The notes beneath the pieces are model-generated. The model worked only from the letters and a program-made list of their open reading frames with translations. It was not told where the DNA came from and did not search any database. DNA of 64,000 bases from Sphingomonas sp. (GTDB lineage Bacteria > Pseudomonadota > Alphaproteobacteria > Sphingomonadales > Sphingomonadaceae), in contig JAKFUZ010000001.1 of NCBI GenBank assembly GCA_021732445.1, positions 124,001-188,000 of the forward strand, given 5' to 3'. This document shows, in pieces, positions 1-8,350 of the stretch (its first letter is position 1; each line of letters begins with the position of its first letter). A program made the translations under genes and the position numbers.

Positions 1-1959
1 TGCGCGCTTTATGCCGGGGACGGCATCGATCATAATCCAAACGCGGCGGGCGTGCAGGCAATCGATGTGGCTGGCTGCGCCGCCTTTGCGGCCGCTACGG
101 GGCCTAATGATCCCAATTACCGCGAAATCAACGTCAACCTGTCGCGTCGCGCAGTGGAGGCCGGCCCGCGCACCAGCACCTTTACGACAACCTTTTTCGA
201 TTATCGGTTGGGCCTGGGCGGTGACATTGGCTCGCACGTCAACTGGGACATCTGGGGGTCATATGGTCAGAGCGAAAATAGCTCGCTGACGGGCGGCTAC
301 CTGCTCAACTCGCGGATTGCCCAGTCGGTGCTCACACAGGGTACGGGTGCAAGCGCAACCTGCCAGAATCCTGCCAATGGCTGCGTGCCTGCCAACTTCT
401 TTGGCGCGGCCGGCACCATTACGCCGGCTCAGGTTGCCTTTCTGGTTGGCGATTCGATTGTGACGACGAACACCGCGCTGACGCAGGCTCGCGCGACGAT
501 CAGTGGCGATGTTGGGTTCCATGTCCCGTTTGCCAATGATGCGATCAGCTTTGCCGTTGCGGGCGAATATCGCAAATATGACGCCCGGATTTTTTCCGAT
601 ACGCTGGCGTCGTCCGGTGACCTTGGTGGCGCGGGCGGCGCGCAGCCCAACGTCAACGGCTCTTACGATGTGTATGAAGGTTTCGGTGAAATCTCCATTC
701 CGCTGGTTCAAGACCGGCCATTCTTCAAAGATTTGACGGTCAATGGCGGCATCCGCTATTCGGCATATACGGTTAACGCCGCCAACACGCCGAAATACAA
801 CCCCACAACATGGAGCTTTCGTGGCACCTGGGACGTGTTCAGCAAGTTGCGCGTGCGCGGCTCATATTCCCGCTCGGCCCGCGCGGCGAATATCGGCGAA
901 CTGTTCTCGCCCCAAACCACCGGTTTGACGAACCTGAGCGCGACGGCTGATCTTTGCGCCAACCTGCTGGACAATGGCACGCGCATTCCGGGCCGGGCCA
1001 CACCGACGGGTGCGCTGCGCGATGTCTGTATTCTGCAGGGCGCGCCGGCCGGGCTGATCGGTCAGATTCCGGTTCCGGTGGCGGGTCAGGCTAACTCGAC
1101 AACGGGTGGCAACCCGAATTTGCAGCCCGAAATTTCGAACAGCTTCACGGCTGGCCTTGTGGTCACCAATCCTATCCCCGGCCTCACCCTGACCGTGGAT
1201 TATTTCAATATCGCTCTGCGGGGCGCGATTACCTCGCCTACGCCAGGTGACGTTATTGCGGCGTGCTTTAATAATGTGTCAGTGGCTAACCCGTTCTGCG
1301 GACGCAATTTCATCGGTCGCGATACCGTTACCGGTGGATTGTCCGGCGACACAAATACGGTGCCAGGCCTGTTTGGCGCGTTGTCGAACCTGGGCCGAAT
1401 AGCGACAGATGGTATTGATCTGCAGACTAATTACCGGCATGATCTGGGCTTTGGTAAGCTCAATCTGGATTTCCTTGGTACCTGGACTAATAAAAATACC
1501 TTCCAGGCTACCCCAACTTCGATAAATCGCAACTGCGTATCGTTTTACAGTGTAAACTGCGGGTCCATTCAACCTGCCTTCCAGTTTTCACAGCGTTCGA
1601 CGTTCAGTGTTGACAAGATCGACCTTTCGCTGCTGTGGCGGTACCTCAGCCCTGTCGATTATGAACGGATTGAGGCTGCTGCAAATGGAGCATTGTTCAG
1701 GGGCCCTGTGCCGTCGCTGGGAGGGCGCAACCTGAACTTCAACCACATCGGTGCTTATCATTACTTCGACTTTTCGGCACGTTTTGCCACAACGGAAAAA
1801 CTGACTTTCACACTTTCGGTTCAAAATCTGTTTGACCGTGCGCCGCCAATCGTTGGCAGCACGGCGGGCACCACCGCGTTCAACAGCGGTAATACCTATC
1901 CTTCGACGTACGACGCGCTGGGGCGCCGCTTCGCATTCACGGCGCGTCTGCGCTATTAA
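1..1959 (+). CDS. TonB-dependent receptor, C-terminal part (5' end outside the window)
   Basis: Outer-membrane active-transport barrel. The frame is open from base 1 (reading CALYAGDGID...), so the gene begins upstream; a GTG at 52 is only an internal codon. About 650 residues of beta-barrel are visible with the usual alternation of aromatic/hydrophobic strands and Asn/Gly-rich loops, the NPNLQPEISNSFTAG segment typical of TonB receptors, and the LSVQNLFDRAPP motif near the C-terminus. It ends in an aromatic residue (RLRY) as expected for BAM-dependent insertion. The plug and TonB box are not in view. Substrate is unknown; the large-loop style is that of sphingomonad receptors for sugars, peptides or siderophores. 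A hairpin follows the stop, then a small secreted protein and a TPR/aspartyl-hydroxylase gene. Confidence 0.93.
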   Translation, partial: CALYAGDGIDHNPNAAGVQAIDVAGCAAFAAATGPNDPNYREINVNLSRRAVEAGPRTSTFTTTFFDYRLGLGGDIGSHVNWDIWGSYGQSENSSLTGGYLLNSRIAQSVLTQGTGASATCQNPANGCVPANFFGAAGTITPAQVAFLVGDSIVTTNTALTQARATISGDVGFHVPFANDAISFAVAGEYRKYDARIFSDTLASSGDLGGAGGAQPNVNGSYDVYEGFGEISIPLVQDRPFFKDLTVNGGIRYSAYTVNAANTPKYNPTTWSFRGTWDVFSKLRVRGSYSRSARAANIGELFSPQTTGLTNLSATADLCANLLDNGTRIPGRATPTGALRDVCILQGAPAGLIGQIPVPVAGQANSTTGGNPNLQPEISNSFTAGLVVTNPIPGLTLTVDYFNIALRGAITSPTPGDVIAACFNNVSVANPFCGRNFIGRDTVTGGLSGDTNTVPGLFGALSNLGRIATDGIDLQTNYRHDLGFGKLNLDFLGTWTNKNTFQATPTSINRNCVSFYSVNCGSIQPAFQFSQRSTFSVDKIDLSLLWRYLSPVDYERIEAAANGALFRGPVPSLGGRNLNFNHIGAYHYFDFSARFATTEKLTFTLSVQNLFDRAPPIVGSTAGTTAFNSGNTYPSTYDALGRRFAFTARLRY

Positions 1960-1968
1960 GTGCCGTTT

Positions 1969-2041
1969 CGTTGATTGACTTGGAGGGGTTATGCAATTTA
2001 TTGCATGACCCCTCATTGCTTGGCCAGAGGCACAATCAACG
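1969..2041 (+). terminator. Nested hairpin after the TonB receptor gene, probable terminator
   Basis: A 14-bp stem (1983-1996 with 2001-2014, one G-U type mismatch) around a TTTA loop lies 23 bases after the receptor stop. It is enclosed by a second perfect 9-bp inverted repeat (CGTTGATTG at 1969-1977, CAATCAACG at 2033-2041). There is no long T run after the inner stem, so this may terminate weakly, act bidirectionally, or stabilise the 3' end of the receptor mRNA. Confidence 0.6.
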
Positions 2042-2056
2042 ATAAGGGACGGGCTG

Positions 2057-2323
2057 ATGTTGCGTAAAATGTTCATGTTGGGCGTGTTGGCAGTGCCGTT
2101 GCCGGCCGTGGCACAGGCAACGCCGGGTACAAAGCCGGCGGCTGCCTCTGCCGAGCGCCAGAGAGAAAAGCTTATTTGCCGGTCGGATTCGGAAACGGGG
2201 TCGATCATTGCAAAGAAAAAGCGTTGTTATACGCGCGCCGAATGGGATCAGCATGCCCAGGGAGCCCGTGACGTGACCGATCGGCTGCTGGATGATAACC
2301 GAACGCGGCCGAGCGGCCAGTAA
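2057..2323 (+). CDS. Small secreted protein of unknown function
   Basis: 88 residues. The first ~20 (MLRKMFMLGVLAVPLPAVAQA) form a signal peptide with an Ala-rich cleavage site; the mature part is basic and has two cysteines in the segment ICRSDSETGSIIAKKKRCY, which could form a disulfide in the periplasm. The ATG is preceded by a purine-rich stretch (AAGGGACGGG). Short proteins with this cysteine motif recur in sphingomonads as conserved hypotheticals, to my recollection; function is unknown. It sits between the TonB receptor and the hydroxylase gene on the same strand. Confidence 0.75.
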   Translation: MLRKMFMLGVLAVPLPAVAQATPGTKPAAASAERQREKLICRSDSETGSIIAKKKRCYTRAEWDQHAQGARDVTDRLLDDNRTRPSGQ

Positions 2324-2338
2324 ATTGCCCTGGTTCGT

Positions 2339-3640
2339 GTGACTGGTTCTGCCGCAAGTCAGATCGCAGCTCTCCTTCGCGAAGCGGAAACGGCACGGCG
2401 CCAGGGCGACCATGATCGCGAGACGCGGTTGCTGGAGGCGGTGCTTGTCATCGCACCTGACCACCCAGTTGCGCATAACTCGCTTGGCATGCGGGCGCTG
2501 AGCCGCAACGACGGCGCCCGCGCCGCTGCTCATTTCGAAAAATCCTGCGCCGCCGATCCCAACGAGCCGACGCTGTGGGCCAACCTCTCGAGCGCCGCCC
2601 GAATGATGGGTGACAGCGCGCAGGAGCGGGCTGCGCTGCTGCGAGCGCTCGCCTGCGATCAGCGCCACCTCATTGCAAATGTTCGGCTCGCGGAGCTTCA
2701 TGAGCGCGAGGGCGAGGTCGCTGCCGCCGCCGACCGCTGGTCGGCCGTGAGCGCGCTCGTCGCGCCGCTGCCGAACAAGACGCCCGCGCTCGACGGCGTC
2801 CTCGCGCATGCGAACGCCTTTGTCGCGTCCTATCGGCAGCGCTTCGGCGATGCGATTGACGAAGGGATGCGCGCGCTGCGGGCGACGCTTCCGCCGCCGG
2901 AGCGGGCGCGGGCCGATGCGTGTATCGAGGCGATGCTCGGTCGCCGCAGGATTTTTCAGCATCAGCCGCACGGGCTTCACTTCCCGTTCCTCCCCGCCGA
3001 CGAATTTTTCCGGCGCGATGCATTCCCGTGGCTTGCCTCGCTGGAAGCGCAAACACCGGCTATCCGGGCCGAGCTGACAAAGCTCGTCAACGCTGGCGCC
3101 GCGGCGCTCGAGCCATATGTTTCGATGGCGCCGGGCACGCCCGAAAACGAATGGACTCCGCTCGACGGCAAGCTCGATTGGGGGGCGTTCTTTCTGTGGA
3201 AATTCGGGAGACGCATGGATGCCAACTGCGCACTCTGTCCCCTGACGGCCGCCGCGGTCGAAATGCTGCCGCTCGCCGACATGCCAGCGCGTGCGCCGAC
3301 GGTGTTTTTCTCGCTGCTCGCGCCCCGCACGAGGCTGCCCCCGCACACCGGCGTTACCAATGCCCGCGCGATCGTCCACCTGCCGCTGATTGTGCCAGCC
3401 GGCTGCGGCTTCCGCGTTGGGGGCGAAACACGCGCCTGGCGCGAGGGAGAGGCGTTCGTGTTCGATGACACGATTGAGCATGAGGCGTGGAACGACAGCG
3501 ACGAGATGCGCGCTGTGCTCATTCTCGATGTGTGGAACCCGCACATCACCCAAAGCGAACGTGCAACGCTCCGGGAGTTCTTCGCAGTCGCGGACAGCAG
3601 CGGCTTTGATCCAGGAGCGTCCGGCCGGATCGCCGACTAG
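2339..3640 (+). CDS. TPR protein fused to an aspartyl/asparaginyl beta-hydroxylase domain
   Basis: 433 residues from a GTG start 15 bases after the preceding stop. Residues ~1-190 are tetratricopeptide-like helix pairs; residues ~230-415 match the aspartyl/asparaginyl beta-hydroxylase family (Fe(II)/2-oxoglutarate dioxygenases). Visible catalytic features are H336 in PPHTGVTNARAIVHLPL, the R359-V-G-G segment, and H381 in DDTIEHEAWN, corresponding to the two-His metal site and the 2-oxoglutarate-binding Arg of the family. The family hydroxylates Asp/Asn of proteins or peptides, and some bacterial members act on small molecules. Linkage to a TonB receptor suggests modification of the imported substrate or a cell-surface partner, which is inference. 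It has no signal peptide, so it is cytoplasmic. Confidence 0.87.
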   Translation: MTGSAASQIAALLREAETARRQGDHDRETRLLEAVLVIAPDHPVAHNSLGMRALSRNDGARAAAHFEKSCAADPNEPTLWANLSSAARMMGDSAQERAALLRALACDQRHLIANVRLAELHEREGEVAAAADRWSAVSALVAPLPNKTPALDGVLAHANAFVASYRQRFGDAIDEGMRALRATLPPPERARADACIEAMLGRRRIFQHQPHGLHFPFLPADEFFRRDAFPWLASLEAQTPAIRAELTKLVNAGAAALEPYVSMAPGTPENEWTPLDGKLDWGAFFLWKFGRRMDANCALCPLTAAAVEMLPLADMPARAPTVFFSLLAPRTRLPPHTGVTNARAIVHLPLIVPAGCGFRVGGETRAWREGEAFVFDDTIEHEAWNDSDEMRAVLILDVWNPHITQSERATLREFFAVADSSGFDPGASGRIAD

Positions 3641-4062
3641 CTCTTGCTGGAGTTTCGCGGCCGACACCCCGTCGCGATATTTTCGTTGAGCTTTGCAAGG
3701 GTCACCTGCGACCCCGTGGCGGCGGACGGGCCAGGATGTACCCCCCCCCGCTTGCCCGGGCAAGCGGCCTGGCGCGAGGTGCAGCAGCGGATCAATCGGC
3801 GTGCCACGGCAGCCGTTCGGCGGCGCGACCGGACGGGCCGGGCGCCAAAGCGCGGCACAGCGCCAGGCCACTGGCCGTTCCATAGCGCCTCTGGTGACCA
3901 ACACCGCCGGGCGCTGGCCGATCCGTGGTCGGCTGACCACCGCCTCCAACGCGCCGCGACACGCCATTGTGCCCTGCGTTGCCATCAGCGCGCCCGCCGT
4001 CCCCAGCCGCTGTGCTGCGTCGTTGCGCCCGGCAACATGATTCCAGCGGGCCAGAAAGTGCC
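3641..4062. other. Intergenic stretch without a convincing gene; C9 tract and 20-bp palindrome
   Basis: About 420 bases between two convergent genes. Open frames exist on both strands but their translations are Arg/Ala/Pro-rich and show no domain. A minus-strand frame has a weakly helical segment near 4000-3900 that could be a decayed gene, but I cannot support it. Noteworthy is a run of nine C at 3741-3749 running into a perfect 20-bp palindrome at 3748-3767 centred on CCCGGG. This may be the transcription stop for the converging genes or a replication-slippage site. Confidence 0.5.
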
Positions 4063-4863
4063 CTAATCTTGGGCTGTCAACGCTCCCCCGCCGCTGCGCA
4101 TTTGCTTGCGCAGCCGGCCCGGCATCCAGCGGGCGGCGAAGGCGAGCCGCCTGGCGGTCTTGCCAATAATTATGTGGACGCGCTCCCCGTGCACGGCATC
4201 CCACACTGCCTGCGCGACGTGCTCCACGGGCGTCAGTTCCAGCCCGGCGGCGCGAACGGTTTCGCGCACATTCCGGTTTGACCCGGCAACGCTTGCATCG
4301 AGCAACGGCGTGTCAATGAAGCTCGGCATGATCGAGCGCACCTTCACGCCGGCCGCGGCCCATTCGCCGTCGAGCGATTCGGTAAGGCCGCGCACGGCAA
4401 ATTTGGTGGCGGCATAAATGCCGATATTCGGGCCCCCATAAATGCCGGCGGCTGACGCGGTGTTGACCAGGCAGGCGCCGGTAGCGCGTTCCAGATAGGC
4501 AAAGCCGATTTTGGCCCCGTTGACCACGCCCATCAGGTTGATGGCGACGACGCGGTCGATCTCATCAAAGCTGTTTTGCGCAAGCGGGCCGCCGGCCGCG
4601 ATGCCGGCATTGTTGAAAAGCACGTCAAGGGCGCCGCCGGTGCTTTGGGTAAAGGTATCGAGCGCGGCCGTCCATCCGTTGCGGTCGCGCACGTCCATCT
4701 CGAAGATATCGGCCATGCCCGGCGGCAGCATCGCCCTGGTTGCGGCAAGCCCGGCCGCATTCACATCCGCCAGCCCCACGCGCCAGCCGCGCGAGCCGAA
4801 TAATATCGCCGTTGCCTGGCCGATGCCCGAGCCGCCGCCGGTGATGAAGATGGATTTCGCCAT
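4063..4863 (-). CDS. Short-chain dehydrogenase/reductase (SDR)
   Basis: 266 residues. N-terminal TGGGSGIG is the Rossmann glycine motif (TGxxxGxG), DVNAAGLA follows strand 2, NNAGIA is the NNAG motif, and the catalytic Ser/Tyr/Lys lies in NTASAAGIYGG...YAATK. The C-terminal ~60 residues are basic (TARRLAFAARWMPGRLRKQMR) and may bind membrane. Classical SDRs of this length reduce or oxidise alcohol/ketone groups with NAD(P)H. The substrate cannot be told from sequence, and the neighbours do not point to one pathway. Transcribed away from the adjacent ABC importer operon, with 62 bases between the start codons. Confidence 0.9.
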   Translation of the reverse strand: MAKSIFITGGGSGIGQATAILFGSRGWRVGLADVNAAGLAATRAMLPPGMADIFEMDVRDRNGWTAALDTFTQSTGGALDVLFNNAGIAAGGPLAQNSFDEIDRVVAINLMGVVNGAKIGFAYLERATGACLVNTASAAGIYGGPNIGIYAATKFAVRGLTESLDGEWAAAGVKVRSIMPSFIDTPLLDASVAGSNRNVRETVRAAGLELTPVEHVAQAVWDAVHGERVHIIIGKTARRLAFAARWMPGRLRKQMRSGGGALTAQD

Positions 4864-4925
4864 GGGTCGCGGTGCCGATCACTGGTGTTTGACGTGAGCG
4901 CCGTCATCGCCCATCACCGGCTGCA

Positions 4926-5732
4926 ATGCCACAAGAATCGCGCAAGACCGGCCCATCGGTTGCCTTTGAAGGCGTGACGAAGCGCTATGCGACATCGACC
5001 GCGATAGCCGTTGAGGCGGTGAGCGTAGCGATTGGTGCGGGCAGTTTTGTCGCGCTAGTCGGCAGCTCGGGCTCGGGTAAATCGACGCTGCTCAAAATGG
5101 TCAACCGGCTGGTGGAGCCGAGCGCAGGCCGGGTGCTGATCGGTGGCGCCGATGTGGAGGCGCAGGACGTGCACGCCTTGCGCCGGCGCATTGGCTATGT
5201 GTTCCAGAATATCGGCCTGTTCCCGCACCTCACGGTTGCCGAGAATATCGCGATTGGCCTGAAGATCGACGGACGGCGCGGCACCGGTGGCCGGGTGGCT
5301 GAATTGCTCGATCTGGTCGATCTCCCGCGTGATTTTGCCGGCCGCGCGCCCGACGAATTGTCGGGCGGCCAGCGCCAGCGGGTTGGCGTTGCGCGCGCGC
5401 TTGCAACGGAGCCGGGGCTTATGCTGATGGATGAGCCGTTCGGCGCGCTTGATCCGGTAACGCGCGATCAGCTTGGCGAGGCGATTCGGCGGCTGCACGA
5501 CCGGCTTGGGCTGACGACGATCATGGTCACGCACGACATGGCCGAAGCGCTGCTGCTCGCTGACCGGGTGCTGGCCATGGATGCCGGCCGCGTGGTGGCT
5601 GATTGCTCGCCGGCTGATCTTGTGGCTGGCAGGGGCGGGGCGGCGGCATCGGCGCTGGTTGCCGTACCGCGCGAGCAGGCGCGGCGGTTGCGCGCGCTGG
5701 AAGATGGCCGGCCGGGCAGCGCGCATGGATAG
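4926..5732 (+). CDS. ABC transporter ATP-binding subunit, glycine betaine/choline (OpuA/ProV-like) type
   Basis: 268 residues. Walker A is GSSGSGKST (46-54), the signature is LSGGQRQRVGVARAL, Walker B is LMLMDEPFGALD and the switch His is in MVTHDM. The sequence style (FVALVGSSGSGKSTLLKMVN, FGALDPVTRDQL) is that of the quaternary-amine uptake group. No C-terminal CBS domains are present; the protein stops about 30 residues after the ABC fold. Its stop codon overlaps the next gene's start (ATGGATAG), so translation is coupled to the permease-binding protein fusion. Likely role: powering uptake of an osmoprotectant such as glycine betaine, choline or proline betaine. Confidence 0.93.
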   Translation: MPQESRKTGPSVAFEGVTKRYATSTAIAVEAVSVAIGAGSFVALVGSSGSGKSTLLKMVNRLVEPSAGRVLIGGADVEAQDVHALRRRIGYVFQNIGLFPHLTVAENIAIGLKIDGRRGTGGRVAELLDLVDLPRDFAGRAPDELSGGQRQRVGVARALATEPGLMLMDEPFGALDPVTRDQLGEAIRRLHDRLGLTTIMVTHDMAEALLLADRVLAMDAGRVVADCSPADLVAGRGGAAASALVAVPREQARRLRALEDGRPGSAHG

Positions 5733-7260
5733 CCCCTTCTTTGCCGCCATGGCGCGCGTGCCTGATCTGCTGGCGGCGCATGTGCTGCTCGCGGCAGCGT
5801 CGCTGGTGCTTGGCCTGGTTATCAGCGTGCCGCTTGCCATCTGGTCGGCGCGGCGGCCACTGGTGGCGCGCGCGGCACTTGGGTTTGCAAGTCTGGTGCA
5901 GACCATCCCCAGCCTTGCGCTGCTGGCATTATTCTACCCGCTGCTGCTCAGCCTGTCGGCGCTGGTCGGCGGACGCATCCCGGCGCTTGGCTTTTTGCCA
6001 TCGCTGCTCGCCCTCACCCTTTATGCCTTGCTACCGATTCTGCGCAACGGCGTGACGGGCCTCAACAGCCTTGATCCGGCCGTCATCGAAGCGGCTGATG
6101 GCGTGGGCATGACCGCGTGGCAAAAGCTGGTGCTGGTCGAGGCGCCGCTCGTGTCGCCGGTGTTGATGGCCGGCATCCGCACGGCCGCGGTATGGACGAT
6201 TGGGGCCGCGACGCTTTCCACAACGGTTGGTCAGCCAAGCCTTGGCGACATGATCTTTGCCGGGCTCCAGACGCAGAACTGGGCGCTGGTGCTCGCGGGT
6301 TGCCTTACCGCCGCGGGCCTTGCACTGGCCGTCGACGCGCTGCTCGGCGTGGTGGAGCATGGCATCGCCAACCGCAAGCGGGTGCGGGCGTTGCTTGCGC
6401 TGGGTGTGCTCGCCATCGGCATATTGCTGGCGCTCACCCCCATGCTGCCCACCGGCAAAAAATCGGTGGTGGTCGGCGCCAAGGGCTTTTCCGAGCAGTA
6501 TATTCTCGCCCGCATCATCGGCCACCGGCTGGAGGCGGCGGGATATCGGGTGAGCTACCGCGAGGGGCTTGGTTCGGCGGTGGTTTTCGGCGCGCTCGCA
6601 GGCGGCGATATCGACGTCTATGTTGATTATTCGGGCACGATCTTCACCAATGAAATGAAGCGCACAGACGTGCCGACGCGGGCGCAGATTGTCGCGCAGG
6701 TTGGCGATTGGGCGGCCAGACGCCATCATATCCGCCAGCTCGGGGCGCTCGGCTTTGAAAATGCCTATGCCTTTGCGATGAACGGCGCCGAGGCCAGGCG
6801 GCGCGGCATCGCCTCGCTCGACGACCTCGTGGTGCAGGCGCCCGATCTTGATTTCGGCTCAGACCTTGAATTTCTGGAGCGGCCGGAATGGGCCGCCGTC
6901 AGGCGTGCCTATCCGCTGCGGTTCAAGAGCGCGCAGGCCTATAGCCCGACCTTCATGTACCGCGCGATTGAGAGCGGGCGGGCCGATGTCATTTCCGCTT
7001 TTTCGTCCGACGGGCGGGTTGCGGCGCAAAAGCTCGCTGTGCTTGCCGACCCAAAGGGTGCCATTCCCGGCTATGACGCGGTGCTGCTCGTCGGGCCCCC
7101 CCATGCGCGCGATGCGCGTTTCACGGCCGCGCTGGCGCCGCTCGTGGGCCATATTCCCGTCGCGCTGATGCGGGAGGCCAATTATATGGTCGATCGCGAC
7201 ACGGACAAGGCATCGCCCGAAGAAGCTGCACGGTGGCTTGAGGCGCGGATGGGCAAATGA
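5725..7260 (+). CDS. Fused permease and substrate-binding protein of an OpuB/YehW-YehZ-like betaine importer
   Basis: 511 residues from the ATG that overlaps the ABC gene stop; the frame is open further upstream to 5581 but that part is inside the ATPase gene. Residues ~5-240 are the membrane permease with about six hydrophobic helices and the EAA loop (VIEAADGVGMTAWQKLVLVEAP). After another hydrophobic helix (ALLALGVLAIGILLALTP), residues ~250-510 are an OpuAC-type ligand-binding domain: KSVVVGAKGFSEQYIL, then EGLGSAVVFGAL, then GGDIDVYVDYSGT, with YSPTFMYRAIESGRADVISAFSSDG later. The binding domain is therefore tethered to the membrane, an arrangement known in this transporter family. With the upstream ATPase it forms a complete two-gene importer. 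Confidence 0.92.
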   Translation: MDSPFFAAMARVPDLLAAHVLLAAASLVLGLVISVPLAIWSARRPLVARAALGFASLVQTIPSLALLALFYPLLLSLSALVGGRIPALGFLPSLLALTLYALLPILRNGVTGLNSLDPAVIEAADGVGMTAWQKLVLVEAPLVSPVLMAGIRTAAVWTIGAATLSTTVGQPSLGDMIFAGLQTQNWALVLAGCLTAAGLALAVDALLGVVEHGIANRKRVRALLALGVLAIGILLALTPMLPTGKKSVVVGAKGFSEQYILARIIGHRLEAAGYRVSYREGLGSAVVFGALAGGDIDVYVDYSGTIFTNEMKRTDVPTRAQIVAQVGDWAARRHHIRQLGALGFENAYAFAMNGAEARRRGIASLDDLVVQAPDLDFGSDLEFLERPEWAAVRRAYPLRFKSAQAYSPTFMYRAIESGRADVISAFSSDGRVAAQKLAVLADPKGAIPGYDAVLLVGPPHARDARFTAALAPLVGHIPVALMREANYMVDRDTDKASPEEAARWLEARMGK

Positions 7261-7308
7261 GGCGCGCGCGGACCGCGGTGCAGCCGCAGGCGCACATTGG
7301 CGACGGAC

Positions 7309-7644
7309 CTAATTGTCCGCATTGTCAAATTTCCTGACCTCGACAGCTCCTTCATCGAAATCGTCAAGCAGGCGCGCATTGACACCCATTTTGCCGAAAT
7401 CTTGCCCGAGCGACTGCCAGTGCGTGCCGCAGCCACAGATGGCGCAGTGATGAATGCCAATCATCCTGTCGCCCCAGATATAGGCCGTTGTTTCGCCTGA
7501 AATGCTTACCTGGTCCGGCGGGTAATAGGCGACGCGCCACGCGGTTCGGCGGCAGAGGGAGCAGTTACAGTCTGCAACCCATGCAGGCTTGCTGGGCAGT
7601 TCTATCCGCACATTGCCGCAGTGGCAGCTTCCCCGAACGCTCAT
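7309..7644 (-). CDS. GFA/CENP-V-fold zinc protein
   Basis: 111 residues from ATG 7644 (MSVRGSCHCG); the longer frame adds 12 residues without family support. The zinc-binding cysteines are arranged as in glutathione-dependent formaldehyde-activating enzyme-like proteins: CHCG near the N-terminus, CNCSLCRR, and CAICGCGTHW. Members are often annotated as GFA family, but catalysis is proven for few, so a glutathione-adduct-binding or unknown thiol-related role is all that can be said. It lies immediately downstream of, and convergent with, the betaine importer. Confidence 0.88.
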   Translation of the reverse strand: MSVRGSCHCGNVRIELPSKPAWVADCNCSLCRRTAWRVAYYPPDQVSISGETTAYIWGDRMIGIHHCAICGCGTHWQSLGQDFGKMGVNARLLDDFDEGAVEVRKFDNADN

Positions 7645-7711
7645 GACGGTGTTGATATTGGGCTTTGCCAAGGCGCGCAATTGGCCGCGATGGCAGCCCG
7701 CCGATGTGCCT

Positions 7712-8347
7712 TCACCCAGTGCTCAGCGCGCGCACCCCATCGAACGCCGCCACAATTGCCGCCGCCCGCGCACCGACATCGGCGGCAGTGCGGCCGGGCG
7801 CGTAGAGGTCGCTGCCAAGGCCAAAGCCGTCGGCGCCTGCTGCCACCCATTCGGCGATGTTGGCAGGGCCAACCCCGCCGACGGCCAAGACCGGCACAGT
7901 TTTGGGCAGCACGGCCTTCAGCGCCTTCAGATGAGCCGGGCCATAGCTGCTCGCCGGGAATAATTTCAGCCCGGCTGCACCCGCTGCGATTGCCTCAAAA
8001 GCCTCGGTTGCGGTCGCAAAACCGGGGAGCGTCGTCATGCCAAGCGCGGCGCTGCGCACGATGACGGCCGGGTTGGTGTTGGGGGTGACGATCAGCCGCC
8101 CGCCCACTGCGTGCACCGCCTCCACATCGGCCACGCTCAGCACGGTGCCCGCCCCGCACAGGGCGCGGCCAGCCAGCGCGGCGGCGAGCTTTGCGATGCT
8201 CTCCAGCGGATCGGGCGAGTTGAGCGGCACTTCGATTTGCGAAATGCCCGCCGCCAGAACCGCCTCGGCAATCGCAACAACGTCGTCAGGAGTCACCCCG
8301 CGCAAGATCGCAACGAGCGGGCGGGGCGGGGCGGCGGCGTGCGCCAT
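7712..8347 (-). CDS. dgoA: 2-dehydro-3-deoxy-6-phosphogalactonate (KDPGal) aldolase-type enzyme
   Basis: 211 residues, class I KDPG/KDPGal aldolase family. R16 (ILRG), E39 (QIEVPLNSP) and Schiff-base K128 (GLKLFPASSYG) are visible, as is the GAGTVL phosphate-site strand. The PLNSP and ASSYGP variants fit the KDPGal branch better than KDPG aldolase. It would split KDPGal to pyruvate and glyceraldehyde-3-phosphate in the De Ley-Doudoroff galactose route. The stop of the upstream symporter gene is only three bases away, so it is the third gene of a beta-galactosidase/symporter/aldolase operon. The other pathway enzymes (galactose dehydrogenase, galactonate dehydratase, KDGal kinase) are not in the window. 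Confidence 0.87.
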   Translation of the reverse strand: MAHAAAPPRPLVAILRGVTPDDVVAIAEAVLAAGISQIEVPLNSPDPLESIAKLAAALAGRALCGAGTVLSVADVEAVHAVGGRLIVTPNTNPAVIVRSAALGMTTLPGFATATEAFEAIAAGAAGLKLFPASSYGPAHLKALKAVLPKTVPVLAVGGVGPANIAEWVAAGADGFGLGSDLYAPGRTAADVGARAAAIVAAFDGVRALSTG

Positions 8348-8350
8348 CTC

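Noticed and set aside
3650..4060. A decayed phasin-like gene on the minus strand
   Set aside because: The resemblance is only a helical, Ala-rich segment; no reading frame or motif is conserved enough to support it.
2036..4204. A 722-codon minus-strand open frame opposite the TPR-hydroxylase gene
   Set aside because: It is antisense to a gene with clear family motifs, is Arg/Ala/Pro-rich without a domain, and results from high GC.
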